Source of the DNA: Acidicapsa acidisoli
GTDB lineage: Bacteria > Acidobacteriota > Terriglobia > Terriglobales > Acidobacteriaceae
Direction: 5' to 3'
NCBI RefSeq assembly: GCF_025685625.1
Contig: NZ_JAGSYI010000001.1
Location: forward strand, 2,493,656-2,557,655
DNA: 64,000 bases
The translations under genes and the position numbers were made by a program. The notes below the pieces were generated by a model. The model was not told the DNA's origin. It saw only the letters and a program-made list of their open reading frames with translations, and ran no database searches. This document shows positions 9,152 through 18,774 of this stretch, in pieces. Position 1 is the first letter of the stretch, and each line of letters starts with the position of its first letter.

Positions 9152-10475
9152 GCGCAGAATCCGGAACGGTGGCAGGAGCGAGTTCTCGCGCATCGTCGTT
9201 CCAGCGAGGAGCGACGATGGCGGCGGCTATCAAGGATGTGATCAGGAAGAGGTTGAAGAGATTGTCCCAGCCGTAGTGGCGGGCGAACGAAGTGACCAGG
9301 AGTGGCGAGAGCATCTGGCCCACGGAGCCCGCTCCGTTAACTGCCGCGATGGCTCGGGCGGAACAGGCGAGCGGGACGCTTTCAAGCACAGCCACCGAGA
9401 CCATCAGCGCGTCCACGGCGTAGACCAGCAGGCCCATTGCAGCTACGCTGATGGCCGAGACCCACCAGCCCATGGCCGTGATGAGTGGCTGGATGAGAGC
9501 CAGAAAACCAAGCCCAAAGAGCATGATCGCGGCTACGGGATAACGCCGCGACTTGAAGTATTGAATGGAAAGATGCACGGCGAGCAGGGCTCCAGCGAAG
9601 CCGAAGAACTCAAAGAGCGCGGCCGTGGAAGCGGCTCGATTTCTGGACAGGTGCGTGGTTTGTACAAGGTAAAGAGGCAGCCAGAAAAGGAGCGCATACC
9701 GCGTCATCTTGAGAAAGAAGTACATGGCCGCGATTGTGCGGATGTGGCCGTTGGATAGTACGGCCCACCAGCCGGACCAAATCCCGGCTGTACGAGGATT
9801 CCGGAAAACTGCTAAGTCTTCCTCGGGTGGGCTGATGGGCTCAAGACCGGCGTCCGCAGGTTCGTCTCTTGTGGTGAAAAAGAAGTAGGCAGAGATCAAG
9901 GCCAGCAGAATGGGCGGGAAGATGAAACATCGCTGCCATCCCCAGGACGGCATAATGAGCTGGGTCGTCGCGCACCACAGGGTGAGGCTGGCGGCGAGGA
10001 CTCCTCCGAGCGAGTAGCTGGCGCTCCACCAGGCGAGGACATTAGGTCGTTCGGCGCGGCTGAACCAGACGGCCAGCATACGGCAAAGTGCGGGGAAGCC
10101 GAGCCCTTGCGCAAAGCCGTTGAGCAACTGGAGCGCGAGCATTGCGTGTGGCGCTTGGGCGAAGAGCATGGCTGCGGTTGCGATGGCCGAGACGAGTCCG
10201 CCGGTGAGCGCGGTTTTGCGAGGCCCGGCCCAGAAACGCGGCAAGTCGGCCAGTGTGCCCGAAACGAGATGGCCAACGACATAGGCGAGTGCGAAGTTGA
10301 AGAGCAGCCCGGTCAGGTCATCCTGAGCCGGTGGCGCGCCGGGAAGAGTGCGGACGGTCCGCATGTTCTCGCGGCACAGGTAATAGCCGGCATATAACAG
10401 CCAACTCGAAGTGAAGGCGGCTGAGCGCCAGTGACCATATCGAGCTGATTTGGAATCCTGGTCCGATAGATGCAT
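9135..10475 (-). CDS. MFS permease, organophosphate:phosphate antiporter-like
   Basis: A 446-residue polytopic membrane protein with about 12 hydrophobic segments. The N-terminal WLLYAGYYLCRENM and the following NFALAYVVGHLVSGTLAD resemble GlpT/UhpC-type transporters of sugar phosphates or glycerol phosphate. The start ATG (10475-10473) shares its A with the TAA stop of the upstream gene (TAATG), so translation is probably coupled. I chose it over the longer frame from 10508, which lies inside the upstream gene. Nearness to the phosphoesterase (converging, 17 bp overlap) fits organophosphate use, but this is only context. The substrate is not defined. Confidence 0.82.
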   Translation of the reverse strand: MHLSDQDSKSARYGHWRSAAFTSSWLLYAGYYLCRENMRTVRTLPGAPPAQDDLTGLLFNFALAYVVGHLVSGTLADLPRFWAGPRKTALTGGLVSAIATAAMLFAQAPHAMLALQLLNGFAQGLGFPALCRMLAVWFSRAERPNVLAWWSASYSLGGVLAASLTLWCATTQLIMPSWGWQRCFIFPPILLALISAYFFFTTRDEPADAGLEPISPPEEDLAVFRNPRTAGIWSGWWAVLSNGHIRTIAAMYFFLKMTRYALLFWLPLYLVQTTHLSRNRAASTAALFEFFGFAGALLAVHLSIQYFKSRRYPVAAIMLFGLGFLALIQPLITAMGWWVSAISVAAMGLLVYAVDALMVSVAVLESVPLACSARAIAAVNGAGSVGQMLSPLLVTSFARHYGWDNLFNLFLITSLIAAAIVAPRWNDDARELAPATVPDSALNPLP

Positions 10476-11701
10476 TACGCACCACCCCACGAGATGTTGC
10501 GGCGCCATTCGCCGGCGGTGTCGCGGTAGACCAAGACCTGCACACCGTGGCGGCCGTCAAGGTGCTCGACTTGTTCGACCAGGCCGGAGGGGAAGTTTCG
10601 CTCGACAGTCAGCTCTTCGAGCAATCGCCGGATGGCGTCCGCGTCCGTACCCTGAATGCGCAGGGTGGAAGCATCTTCGGAAAGTATGGTGAGCAAGGCG
10701 GCTGAAGATACGGACATCGCAGATACCGATGTGCCTGAAGGGTGCCCGTCCAAAAGTTGCGCTGGAAGTTGTGCAGAAGCCTTGGGCAGACTGGAAGAGG
10801 CGTCCGGATTCCGGACCGCAGGAATGGTGAGAGTCCATCGTAGGCGACGGTCGGCAATGACTTCGCGTGGGGTGGCGTAGCTGACTCGAACCGACGAGGT
10901 AGCGTCCGGCTTGGCGTCGGTGAGTGAATCCTCCTGCATTGTTGCGTCTACGCCGTAGCGGCCTGCCACCCAAACCAGGGGATAAAGGCTGGAGGCAAGA
11001 CTGACCCTGTCTTGCGGCGAGACCGAAAGGACCATCGCGCTCCGTCCTGACAGAAGCCGATCCCAGAAGCGCAGGTATTCTTCGCGGTTCTCCATTTGGT
11101 GGCGAAGGAGCAACGCGCAAACGAGCAAGGCAAACAGCGCCGGACGCATCAATGTCAGCGCCTGCACTGGCGGGACGACTGAGCCGATGGGATGCTGCGG
11201 CAGAACTGCGAAGGGTGAGGCTGGCGCCGACGGAAGGTCTAACGAAACTGGTGCAGCCGGGGACGCCGTGATGTAGTTTCCCTGGAGCGTCCCCTGCAAG
11301 ACTAACGAGACGGTATTGGCTTCGACCGGAGTGAAACGCGGAACGTAGCTCCCGGTCGGCAACTGTATTTTGAGAGAGCAAGTCTCGGCGGCAGCAACCG
11401 ATGAGGCGTAATAGGATGTCAGCCGCTTGCGAACTTCGTTGGCGCGAACGCGGACAGAGGCGTCGGAGCTAGGTTCGTAGGAAGTATCGCGACCGAACAA
11501 ATCGATCCCGATGGTTCGCTCTTTCAACGAGTCCATTCGACCGTCAAGGGTGACTCGGACGATGTACCGCAGGAACTCGCAGGATCGCTTACTGGTACGG
11601 AAGTGTGCGCTTCCGCATATCCTCTCTAATTCCGCTTCGACGGCGACGTGGTGGCGCGCAGCATCCTCGAAACTCTTGGGGAGCGGAGGGGAGGCAGCCA
11701 A
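10475..11701 (-). CDS. Membrane-anchored regulator-like protein (acidobacterial type)
   Basis: A 408-residue protein. The first ~100 residues (FRTSKRSCEFLRYIVRVTL, LKERTIGIDLFGRDTSYEP, DASVRVRANEVRKRLTSYY) match a domain I know from many acidobacterial proteins that precede TolB-like or cyclase-like sensors; it is charged and looks like a DNA- or protein-binding module. One hydrophobic segment follows at about 185-197 (MRPALFALLVCALLL), then an extracytoplasmic region of ~210 residues with no motif I recognise. It overlaps the MFS permease start by one base. A one-component sensor controlling the permease is plausible but unproven. Confidence 0.6.
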   Translation of the reverse strand: MAASPPLPKSFEDAARHHVAVEAELERICGSAHFRTSKRSCEFLRYIVRVTLDGRMDSLKERTIGIDLFGRDTSYEPSSDASVRVRANEVRKRLTSYYASSVAAAETCSLKIQLPTGSYVPRFTPVEANTVSLVLQGTLQGNYITASPAAPVSLDLPSAPASPFAVLPQHPIGSVVPPVQALTLMRPALFALLVCALLLRHQMENREEYLRFWDRLLSGRSAMVLSVSPQDRVSLASSLYPLVWVAGRYGVDATMQEDSLTDAKPDATSSVRVSYATPREVIADRRLRWTLTIPAVRNPDASSSLPKASAQLPAQLLDGHPSGTSVSAMSVSSAALLTILSEDASTLRIQGTDADAIRRLLEELTVERNFPSGLVEQVEHLDGRHGVQVLVYRDTAGEWRRNISWGGA

Positions 11702-12069
11702 TGCGAGTCTCCTTGGAGTTGGATCAAAATCTATGGATTAGCATAGCGAAACTCTGTGAAAGCGCCTTGAATTACGTCAGGAATCGATCAATGACTTTAA
11801 CAGGGGCATGAACATCACGCGAATTGTGAGATGGTAAGTCCTTATATATCAACAAAAGTGTCTGATGCTGAACCGTTAAGAACCTGCAATTTGCCGTGAA
11901 AGTGCTCTTAGATGAAGCTACGTTTTCAGTTTTTTGAACGTGTCTCTAAGGATTTCGCTTTCCCCAGCAAACTTCTCTTTTTCGGCAGAGTTTCTGTTTT
12001 CGATTGCCGCGGTAGCAAAGACAACCAATAACCCGATTGTTTTTTTTTTCATCTCAGGAGGCAGCACCG
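11702..12069. other. Divergent intergenic region, no gene seen
   Basis: A 368-nt gap between the minus-strand regulator-like gene and the plus-strand TonB receptor. Much of it is AT-rich (around 11835-11850 and 11915-11935) and it must hold both promoters, but I see no convincing -35/-10 pair or palindrome. Short frames here lack ribosome sites and homology. It ends with a 10-T tract at 12040-12049 and AGGAGG at 12056-12061. Confidence 0.5.
12040..12049 (+). repeat. Homopolymeric tract of 10 T in receptor leader
   Basis: Ten consecutive T residues lie 7 nt upstream of the AGGAGG ribosome site (12056-12061) of the TonB receptor starting at 12070. Such tracts are slippage-prone. It is in the untranslated leader, so length change would alter spacing or structure, not the reading frame. 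Confidence 0.6.
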
Positions 12070-15000
12070 ATGCAAGAAGCCATCCATCCATCTCCGCTAA
12101 ACCGCATGTGCTGGGCAATCCGATTGCTCACTATTGTGGTTGCGATTGCGCTGGGAGGCGCGATCGGCTGGACGCAGTCCACGCAGGGATCCATTCTTGG
12201 CACAGTCAAGGACGCCAAGGGAGCAGTCATCCAGGGTGCTCTTGTGACCTTGACGAATACCGACGCAGGCGTCGTACGTACCACCACGACCAGTGGCAGC
12301 GGAGATTACCAGTTCCTGGACGCTGTAGCCGCTCATTATGATGTCGAGGTCGCGGCGCCTGGATTCGAAAACTGGAAGATTAACGGAGCGCAGCTTGCGG
12401 TTCGCCAGCAACTACGTATCGACGTCTCGCTGGCGGTCGGCGGGGTGCAACAGACGGTTGAGGTTTCCGGTGACAATGCCAGCGCGATCGAAACGGACTC
12501 GGCTTCGATCAACGCCGTTTACAGTGCGGACGACGCGATCAATCTGCCGACCAACTCGCGGGCCGGCTCGAATGGCACCAGCGGTCTGAGCCTGATCGGC
12601 ACACTGCCGGGCGTCCAGACGGACGGCTCGGGCAGTTCAGCTACGTACTCGCTCCAGGGCGGGTTGCCTTTCCAGACGGAAGTCGCAGTAGACGGTATCA
12701 CGGTGCAGAGCGCTACTGGGAATTCTCCAATTCAAGATGCATTTCCTTCCACCGATGCAATCGCTGAGATTCGTGCAGACGGCGTTTTGAACAATGCGGA
12801 GATCGGCCAGCCCGGTGAGGTTACGATCACCAGCAAGGGCGGCACCAACAAATTCCATGGGTCGACTTACTGGTATGCCCAGAATCAGGATTTTGACGCA
12901 ATTCAGTTCGGCGCGGGCTCTAAGCCACACAAGGTCGGGAACACCTTTGGCGCACGGTTTTCCGGTCCGGTAGTGATTCCTCACCTTTATGATGGACATG
13001 ACAAGTTCTTCATCTATGGCGGGTATGAGGGCTACCGTTTTCCGCAACAGGCTCCCAACCAGTACACCGTGCCAACGGCGGCGATGAAGACGGGCGACTT
13101 CACTGACTATACGGCTAACGGATTTACGGGCCTGAGCAACCCATTCTCGGGTGGATCGTACGGAAATGCACTGCCTTCTTCGGCAATCAACTCAGCCTCG
13201 AAGCAGTTCCTGCAGTTCTTTCCTGATCCAAACCACGTTGCGACTCTGACAAACGGCGGATCTGTTCCGACCACCTCGTATGTTGACGGTGAGTCGCCAA
13301 ACTACTACGTCAACCAAGACGACAGCCAGCATTCGGATCAGTTTGATATTCGTCCGGACAAGTACTTTGGCGCGAACCAGAAGTTCCTGCTGTGGGGGCG
13401 CTATTCGTACAAGAACTTCCCAGCCAACTCGGCGGAGGCTCTGAATGTGCCTTCCGCGCAGAACACGAATCAGAATAACAGCCTGACAACCAGCTTCAAC
13501 TGGACGATCAAGCCAAACCTGATCAACGAATTCCGCTTTGGCTTCACCTTGCAGAAGACGGGCAAATCCGATTCCTTTAACGGTACGACGTTTACGCAGG
13601 GCCTGGGACTGGTGGGTCTACAAAATCTCTTCTACAACGGAATTCCAGAATTGGATTTTGGCCATCTCTCCAGCCTGAATGCGGATCGTCTTACCTCGCT
13701 CAGCCAGTCCAAAACCTACGTCTATACCGACGCGGTGAGCTGGACGAAGGGCAAGCACAACTTCAGATTCGGCACGGATATTCGCTCGCTGGAAGCCATT
13801 ACGCCACTCGGTTTCAACGGATCGGACAACTACGGAACCTTCGGCTACACCAATACAGGTAACGCGGTAGGCGAGTTCACTGGCGTTGACTTTGCCGACT
13901 TCCTGGTCGGTGTTCCCAACAACACGTTTTACGACGTGGTGCAGCAGGACAACGACGGCAAGTCGATTCACTACCATTTCTATGCTCAGGATGAGTGGAA
14001 GGCTTCGCCGAGGTTGACCGTGAGCTACGGCGTTCGCTATGAATATCACCCCGGCTACTTCGATCCACACGGGGACATCGGCAACTTTGATCCTAGCCTT
14101 CCTCTCGCGGGACGCGCGATCTATCCGGATGGCAAGTCCAGCCTGCTGGCGCAGTCCTTTCTGGAGAGCGCGAATGCCTGCGATGCTGATGGCGTGCATA
14201 ACACCAATTCCGCAATCGTCAACGGCGCGCCCTGTATGCCTGTTCTCACGAATAGCGCGGCTGGGTTTCCGTCTGGTTTGAAGAAGGTTCCACACCTGCG
14301 CTTCATGCCGCGCTTCGGTATCGCATATCGCCCGTTCAACAGCGACAAGACGGTCTTTCGCGGCGGCTACGGCATCTACAACATCACTATGCTGGGATCG
14401 AATTTCTACTCGCTTACGGGTACGTTGCAGGCCCAGACGACGCAATACGTGAACACGTACAACTCCAATACGCACACGATTGGCTACCAGTGGCCGAACA
14501 TCTACGCCGGTGCCGGTAACGGCGGTTGCACTACCTGCTATGGCCAGGACTACTTTGGAACGGCTAACAGCACCATCTGGAAAGATCCTTACACGGAGCA
14601 GTGGACGGCCAGTATCGACCATGACTTCGGTGGGGGATTTGCAGCACGTGTCTCCTACATCGGCGCTGAAACGCACGACCTGGTCTGGGCTCCGGATGAA
14701 AACTCTTTGCCCTTCTCGTCGACGGTTTCTGCGTACAACCAACCCAACAGCGCGCGTCTGTTCCCCAACTGGGGTGTCATCAATACTCGGGACACCGGCG
14801 CGAATGCCAGCTACAACTCACTGCAACTGGATGCAAGCCATCGCCTGCAGCACGGACTGCAGTTTGACACCGCATTCACATGGGCCAAGGCACTGGCTGA
14901 CAATCAGGGACCAAGCAGCACCAGCTTCGCGGGAGAGAGCGGCGGTCAGCGCTCGACCTCGATCTTGGATCGCGGCGCGGACTTCGGCAACGTGGTGGGG

Positions 15001-15684
15001 ACTCGCCGTCTGCTGTGGAACACGACTGCTCTCTATGATCTGCCTTTCGGTCGCGGAAAGCAGTTTGGCGCAAATATGCCCAGGGCTCTGGACGCAGTGG
15101 TTGGCGGCTGGCGCTTGAGCAACATCTTCACATGGCAGAGCGGCGCGTTCCTCACACCTTACTTTGCGGGCGGCGAGGGTGATCCTTCAGGTACGGGTTC
15201 TGGTCTCAGTTCGAGCCTTGCCGGATGGACCCCTACGGGACGTGCGCAGCATGCTGATAACGTTGCTGGGGTAGGCTGGAAGCCCTCCGGCCAGAATCGT
15301 AACAACTGGATCAATTCCGGCGCTTTTGCCTGCCCCGGAATGCCCTCATGGACTCCCGGTACTGCCTGCACGACCGGCGCTGGATATGATCAAAACGGCA
15401 ATGCTCTCAGCCCGAATCCGCTTCCGATTGGCCGCTTTGGCAACTCGCAGGTGGGATCGATTGTTGGCCCCAGCTACATCAACCTGAACACCGGCCTGGT
15501 GAAGACTTTCAGCATCACGGAAGGCCTCAAGCTGCGTGCCGAGGGTACGTTTACCAACGTGCTCAATCACATCAACCTGGACGAAAGCTCGATGAACCTC
15601 GATCTAAGTTCGACGAGCTTCGGCACGTTGACAAAGGGGCTCGCACCGCGCGTCGGCCAGGTGTCAATGCGTCTAGAGTTCTAA
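12070..15684 (+). CDS. TonB-dependent receptor, Oar-like (receptor 1)
   Basis: A 1204-residue outer-membrane receptor. ATG 12070 has AGGAGG 8 nt upstream; the in-frame TTG at 12037 is rejected. The order is: signal peptide (LLTIVVAIALGGAIG), a carboxypeptidase-regulatory-like beta-sandwich (GSILGTVKDAKGAVIQGALVT), the plug (GTLPGVQTDG, PGEVTITSKGGTNKFHGS), then a long beta-barrel ending in the aromatic C-terminus VGQVSMRLEF. Receptors of this class take up oligosaccharides or other large ligands with TonB energy. No dedicated sugar gene sits directly beside it except the converging glucosaminidase-like gene. A strong terminator follows at 15710. Confidence 0.93.
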   Translation: MQEAIHPSPLNRMCWAIRLLTIVVAIALGGAIGWTQSTQGSILGTVKDAKGAVIQGALVTLTNTDAGVVRTTTTSGSGDYQFLDAVAAHYDVEVAAPGFENWKINGAQLAVRQQLRIDVSLAVGGVQQTVEVSGDNASAIETDSASINAVYSADDAINLPTNSRAGSNGTSGLSLIGTLPGVQTDGSGSSATYSLQGGLPFQTEVAVDGITVQSATGNSPIQDAFPSTDAIAEIRADGVLNNAEIGQPGEVTITSKGGTNKFHGSTYWYAQNQDFDAIQFGAGSKPHKVGNTFGARFSGPVVIPHLYDGHDKFFIYGGYEGYRFPQQAPNQYTVPTAAMKTGDFTDYTANGFTGLSNPFSGGSYGNALPSSAINSASKQFLQFFPDPNHVATLTNGGSVPTTSYVDGESPNYYVNQDDSQHSDQFDIRPDKYFGANQKFLLWGRYSYKNFPANSAEALNVPSAQNTNQNNSLTTSFNWTIKPNLINEFRFGFTLQKTGKSDSFNGTTFTQGLGLVGLQNLFYNGIPELDFGHLSSLNADRLTSLSQSKTYVYTDAVSWTKGKHNFRFGTDIRSLEAITPLGFNGSDNYGTFGYTNTGNAVGEFTGVDFADFLVGVPNNTFYDVVQQDNDGKSIHYHFYAQDEWKASPRLTVSYGVRYEYHPGYFDPHGDIGNFDPSLPLAGRAIYPDGKSSLLAQSFLESANACDADGVHNTNSAIVNGAPCMPVLTNSAAGFPSGLKKVPHLRFMPRFGIAYRPFNSDKTVFRGGYGIYNITMLGSNFYSLTGTLQAQTTQYVNTYNSNTHTIGYQWPNIYAGAGNGGCTTCYGQDYFGTANSTIWKDPYTEQWTASIDHDFGGGFAARVSYIGAETHDLVWAPDENSLPFSSTVSAYNQPNSARLFPNWGVINTRDTGANASYNSLQLDASHRLQHGLQFDTAFTWAKALADNQGPSSTSFAGESGGQRSTSILDRGADFGNVVGTRRLLWNTTALYDLPFGRGKQFGANMPRALDAVVGGWRLSNIFTWQSGAFLTPYFAGGEGDPSGTGSGLSSSLAGWTPTGRAQHADNVAGVGWKPSGQNRNNWINSGAFACPGMPSWTPGTACTTGAGYDQNGNALSPNPLPIGRFGNSQVGSIVGPSYINLNTGLVKTFSITEGLKLRAEGTFTNVLNHINLDESSMNLDLSSTSFGTLTKGLAPRVGQVSMRLEF

Positions 15685-15709
15685 CAGACTGCCGAACTAC
15701 CTCTCTGTC

Positions 15710-15744
15710 TGGCGTGGACCCTTTGGGGTCCACGCCATTTTTTT
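15710..15744 (+). terminator. Rho-independent terminator, 12-bp stem plus T7
   Basis: The stem TGGCGTGGACCC (15710-15721) pairs perfectly with GGGTCCACGCCA (15726-15737) around a TTTG loop, followed by seven T (15738-15744). It ends receptor 1; for the converging GH2 gene the other strand lacks a comparable T run. Confidence 0.93.
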
Positions 15745-15779
15745 AATGACTGAAGGAGCGTCTCGACTGTGGTTTCGAT

Positions 15780-18452
15780 TCAGTTGCCGGTAGATTTCAC
15801 GGTTGTGGAGCTCGGCGTGATCGTTTGCGGTGCGATGTTCCAGCCTTCGAGCTGTACAACCGGCTGGACGGACACGCTATCGGGAAGCAGTGCAGTCAGC
15901 GTGCGCGACTCTCCCGGAGTCAGTTCAATCCAGTTGTCAGACCAGAAGATTGGCGCGATCAGGCCGCCGGACTCGGTGCGGATAGCTCCGTGTAGCTGGA
16001 AGGCGAGCGCAGCGGATGAGTTATCGAGGTGCAGGTGCAATTCGCGGCCGCGCGGGGTGGTTTCTATCTCTGCGGTAGCATTCACTTTGGTTGCGGGCAG
16101 CGTCATGAGCGCGGTCAGGTCTTCGTGGCGGGCGGCGGGTGTGTGCGTGTAGTCCGTTTTTGGCCAATCGAAGGTGGTGAGCGTGCCGGGTACCCAATAG
16201 AAGTTACGGCTCAGGAGGTGGCCAGAAGCGTCGGTCAAGGTGAGGTCGATGAAAAAGATTCGTTCCGGGCTTGTATAGAGAGCTTCCGGAATCGAAAAGA
16301 CGCGCTGGGAACTGTCAGCGGACGATTCGAGAGTGGCCTCGGAGCTGAACAACTCCTTCCATGCAAGGTTGTGCACATGTACGCTGGCGTGGAGACCGGC
16401 AGCGGCCACATATGTGCTGTTGACTACCACGATCGAAGCGTCGTCGTAGGAGTATTGAATGTGCAGCGGCTCACATGCCTTTTTCGTTGCAAAGTAGCCG
16501 GCTCCGGCGTCGAGGTAATAGTCGTACAGGTGCCAGATCATGGAGGGCCACGCGTTGTTCAGCATCCATTGAATGACACCGGTGGATGTGTACTTATTCT
16601 TGCTATAGGCCTCGAACATGGCGCGCTCGGAATCGTACTCCATGGTTTGCGCTATGCGCTCGTATTCAGCGGCGGATTGCGGTGTTGCGTATACCGCATC
16701 CATTGAGTCATTGAAGGCCTTGAGGTTGACGAACTCTCCGCCGCCGTAGTGAAGACTCCATGTAGTGGATGGCGGCCATGCCTGTGCATCGGGCAGGAAT
16801 TTTTCGCGGCTGGCGAGGGAGGGAATCGCTGGTCCGGGGCTGGTTTCGGTGTTGAATCCGAAGGCGCCGCCGTTGTGCTGGTCGACGTACCAGTAGCTGG
16901 GGGCGACGTAGTCGTATGGGCCGGACATTTTGACGCCGCTGGACCCGGTTACGCTGGTGGGCGTACCCGAGGCTGAAGAAATCACGGGATTGGGCCAGTG
17001 GGTTTCGGATTCCACTTGCAGATAAGCGCGTTCGACATTGGGAGGCGGCGGATTGTCGCTGCCGTTCAACCAGACGAGCAGGCTCGGGTGCTGGCGCAGA
17101 CGCAGAAGTTGTGCGCGCAAGGATGCCGTGGCTACGGTCAGATTTTCCGGAGTCCAGTCTTTCCAGTGCTCCCATTGGTCGCAGCAGCACCACCCGAGCA
17201 TGACGAGAATGCCTTGCTGATCGGCCAGATGGAAGAAATCCTCCGTTTCGAGCTTACCTTCGAGCCGGATGGTGTTGAGGTTCATGTCTCGAACGAGATG
17301 GAACTGGTCGCGGAGACGGCTTTCATCGGAACGCAGGAGCATATCCTGCGACCAGCCAGCGCCGCGAATCAGAATTGGCTTGCCGTTGACGCGGAAGAGG
17401 CGGCTTCCGTTGGAGGTGAGTTCAGAGGTAATCTCGCGGATGCCGAACTCGACGCTTTGTTCGTCGGTAACCTTCCCTTCGATGGCAAAACTGACGGACA
17501 GCCGTTCGAGGTTTGGCTTGCCCATCTGGTAGGGCCACCAGAGTTTGGGATCGTGAATGCGCAGTTGCGGAAAGTCTTTTGCGGTGAAGACCACTGTCCG
17601 GTCTTCATGCGGCGAGAGTTCGACTGGTTGCTCGAAGCGGACCCCGGCAGCGGAGCCGGCGACCTGGCCCTTGACGGGATGATCGGCGGCGTTGTGCAGC
17701 TCGGCGTATACGGTCACTTCGGCGGTATTGAGACTGTCGTCGGGAAAGTGGGTGACTGCCATCGGCGAACGCACGGTGACTGCTCCGGTGGTGACGAGAT
17801 CGACTGCGCCCCAGAGCCCCATATCCTTGTCCGGTGGGCAGGGATTCCAGTCGACCCAGTTGATACCGAGGTCCTTTTCGGTTGGGGCGAAGGTCTCGAC
17901 CGCGAGCACGTTTTTCTGGCCGGGCTTGAGGAGATCGGTTACGTCAAAATCGTAGGTGCGGTAGGCTCCGGCGACCTTGGTTGTGTCGGCGATCTTCTGG
18001 CCATTGAGCCATACATCAGCGCGATAGTTGATGCCGCCAAAGTGCAGCCCAAAGCGCTCGGATTTCCCAGCATTTGCGGGAGTGGAGAACTCGGTGCGAT
18101 ACCACCAGCCGCAGCGGTAGGGACTGTCATCGGGCATAGGCAGATTGGAAAAATTATGGCCAATCGGATAGCTCACGCCGGGAAGATTCCGCAAATTGTT
18201 GCCGTAATAGGGATCGGGAATTGCTCCGGCCGCAGCCTGGGCAGCTACGACGGTGCTGGGCACGGCGGTCTTCAGCCAGCCCTCGGTCGAGAGTCCTGGA
18301 GCGGTAATTGTGGCTCCGTCCGCCTGAAGCTTGCAGGCCGATTGCAAACGCCAGTCTTCGCGCAGAGGCGTCACCGTTCCGGCGTTGAGAACAGAGGGCA
18401 GCGCCAGCAAAGCGGCCAGCGAGAGCAAAATCTTTCTGCGATTCAGGACCAT
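15780..18452 (-). CDS. GH2 exo-beta-D-glucosaminidase-like enzyme, secreted
   Basis: An 890-residue exported glycosidase. ATG 18452 follows GGAAGGA by 7 nt (the frame is open to a TTG at 18470). Signal peptide NRRKILLSLAALLALPSVLNA. The modules are sugar-binding jelly-roll (~30-215), Ig-like domain, TIM barrel (~340-640) and C-terminal beta domains. The barrel carries WLNGSDNPPP with Asp466 as acid/base and GFNTETSPG with Glu536 as nucleophile. The Ser-Asp pair in place of the classical GH2 Asn-Glu marks the exo-chitosanase/glucosaminidase subfamily (CsxA type), which removes GlcN from chitosan oligomers. GPYDYVAPSYWY supports this. It diverges from receptor 2 across a region with paired operators. 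Confidence 0.82.
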   Translation of the reverse strand: MVLNRRKILLSLAALLALPSVLNAGTVTPLREDWRLQSACKLQADGATITAPGLSTEGWLKTAVPSTVVAAQAAAGAIPDPYYGNNLRNLPGVSYPIGHNFSNLPMPDDSPYRCGWWYRTEFSTPANAGKSERFGLHFGGINYRADVWLNGQKIADTTKVAGAYRTYDFDVTDLLKPGQKNVLAVETFAPTEKDLGINWVDWNPCPPDKDMGLWGAVDLVTTGAVTVRSPMAVTHFPDDSLNTAEVTVYAELHNAADHPVKGQVAGSAAGVRFEQPVELSPHEDRTVVFTAKDFPQLRIHDPKLWWPYQMGKPNLERLSVSFAIEGKVTDEQSVEFGIREITSELTSNGSRLFRVNGKPILIRGAGWSQDMLLRSDESRLRDQFHLVRDMNLNTIRLEGKLETEDFFHLADQQGILVMLGWCCCDQWEHWKDWTPENLTVATASLRAQLLRLRQHPSLLVWLNGSDNPPPPNVERAYLQVESETHWPNPVISSASGTPTSVTGSSGVKMSGPYDYVAPSYWYVDQHNGGAFGFNTETSPGPAIPSLASREKFLPDAQAWPPSTTWSLHYGGGEFVNLKAFNDSMDAVYATPQSAAEYERIAQTMEYDSERAMFEAYSKNKYTSTGVIQWMLNNAWPSMIWHLYDYYLDAGAGYFATKKACEPLHIQYSYDDASIVVVNSTYVAAAGLHASVHVHNLAWKELFSSEATLESSADSSQRVFSIPEALYTSPERIFFIDLTLTDASGHLLSRNFYWVPGTLTTFDWPKTDYTHTPAARHEDLTALMTLPATKVNATAEIETTPRGRELHLHLDNSSAALAFQLHGAIRTESGGLIAPIFWSDNWIELTPGESRTLTALLPDSVSVQPVVQLEGWNIAPQTITPSSTTVKSTGN

Positions 18453-18595
18453 TCTAAAATTCCTTCCCAATAAGGAGTTGCTAGCAAGATGCTGTGGAAA
18501 GATCGTGTTCGAAATAGGCTCAGTCCGCTAATCAAAGAAGCACATAGAACAACGCCTCCGGAATGATCGATCGAGGCAGAGTTCCTAACAGCAGT

Positions 18596-18611
18596 ATTCA
18601 ATCGCTTGAAT
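18596..18611. promoter_or_regulatory. LacI-type operator O1 near GH2 promoter
   Basis: ATTCAATCGCTTGAAT is palindromic at 14 of 16 positions (16 of 18 when extended to TATTCAAT...GAATA) with the CG centre typical of LacI-family sites. It lies 5 nt downstream of a candidate -10 for the minus-strand glucosaminidase gene, so a bound repressor would cover the start of transcription. Confidence 0.75.
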
Positions 18612-18616
18612 ATCGC

Positions 18617-18646
18617 AATATGAACGTGTCTCCCCGGCTCTGTCAA
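18617..18646 (-). promoter_or_regulatory. Candidate promoter of GH2 gene
   Basis: Read on the minus strand: TTGACA (18646-18641), an 18-nt spacer, then CATATT (18622-18617, 4 of 6 matches to TATAAT). It points toward the glucosaminidase-like gene and abuts operator O1. Confidence 0.5.
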
Positions 18647-18733
18647 GCGGGATTTTCCGGTTCGCCCTCCCCCCGCCGGGGTGTGTCCGCGATCGGCCGG
18701 AGTTGACAATGACGGCTGAAGCTTATTTTTGCC

Positions 18734-18762
18734 TTGACATGCAAAAGTATCAGACCTATAGT
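18734..18762 (+). promoter_or_regulatory. Strong sigma70-type promoter of receptor 2
   Basis: TTGACA (18734-18739), a 17-nt spacer, and TATAGT (18757-18762): a perfect -35, ideal spacing and a 5/6 -10. Transcription should start near 18769, just before operator O2. Confidence 0.8.
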
Positions 18763-18774
18763 TCGTGAAACATT

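Noticed and set aside
18374..18452. Twin-arginine export of the GH2 enzyme
   Set aside because: NRRKILL has two Arg but lacks the S/T-RR-x-F-L-K context; a normal Sec signal fits better.
16998..18473. 491-residue plus-strand frame opposite the GH2 gene
   Set aside because: Shadow of the glucosaminidase-like gene; composition rich in Val/Gly/Glu from reverse reading, no motif.
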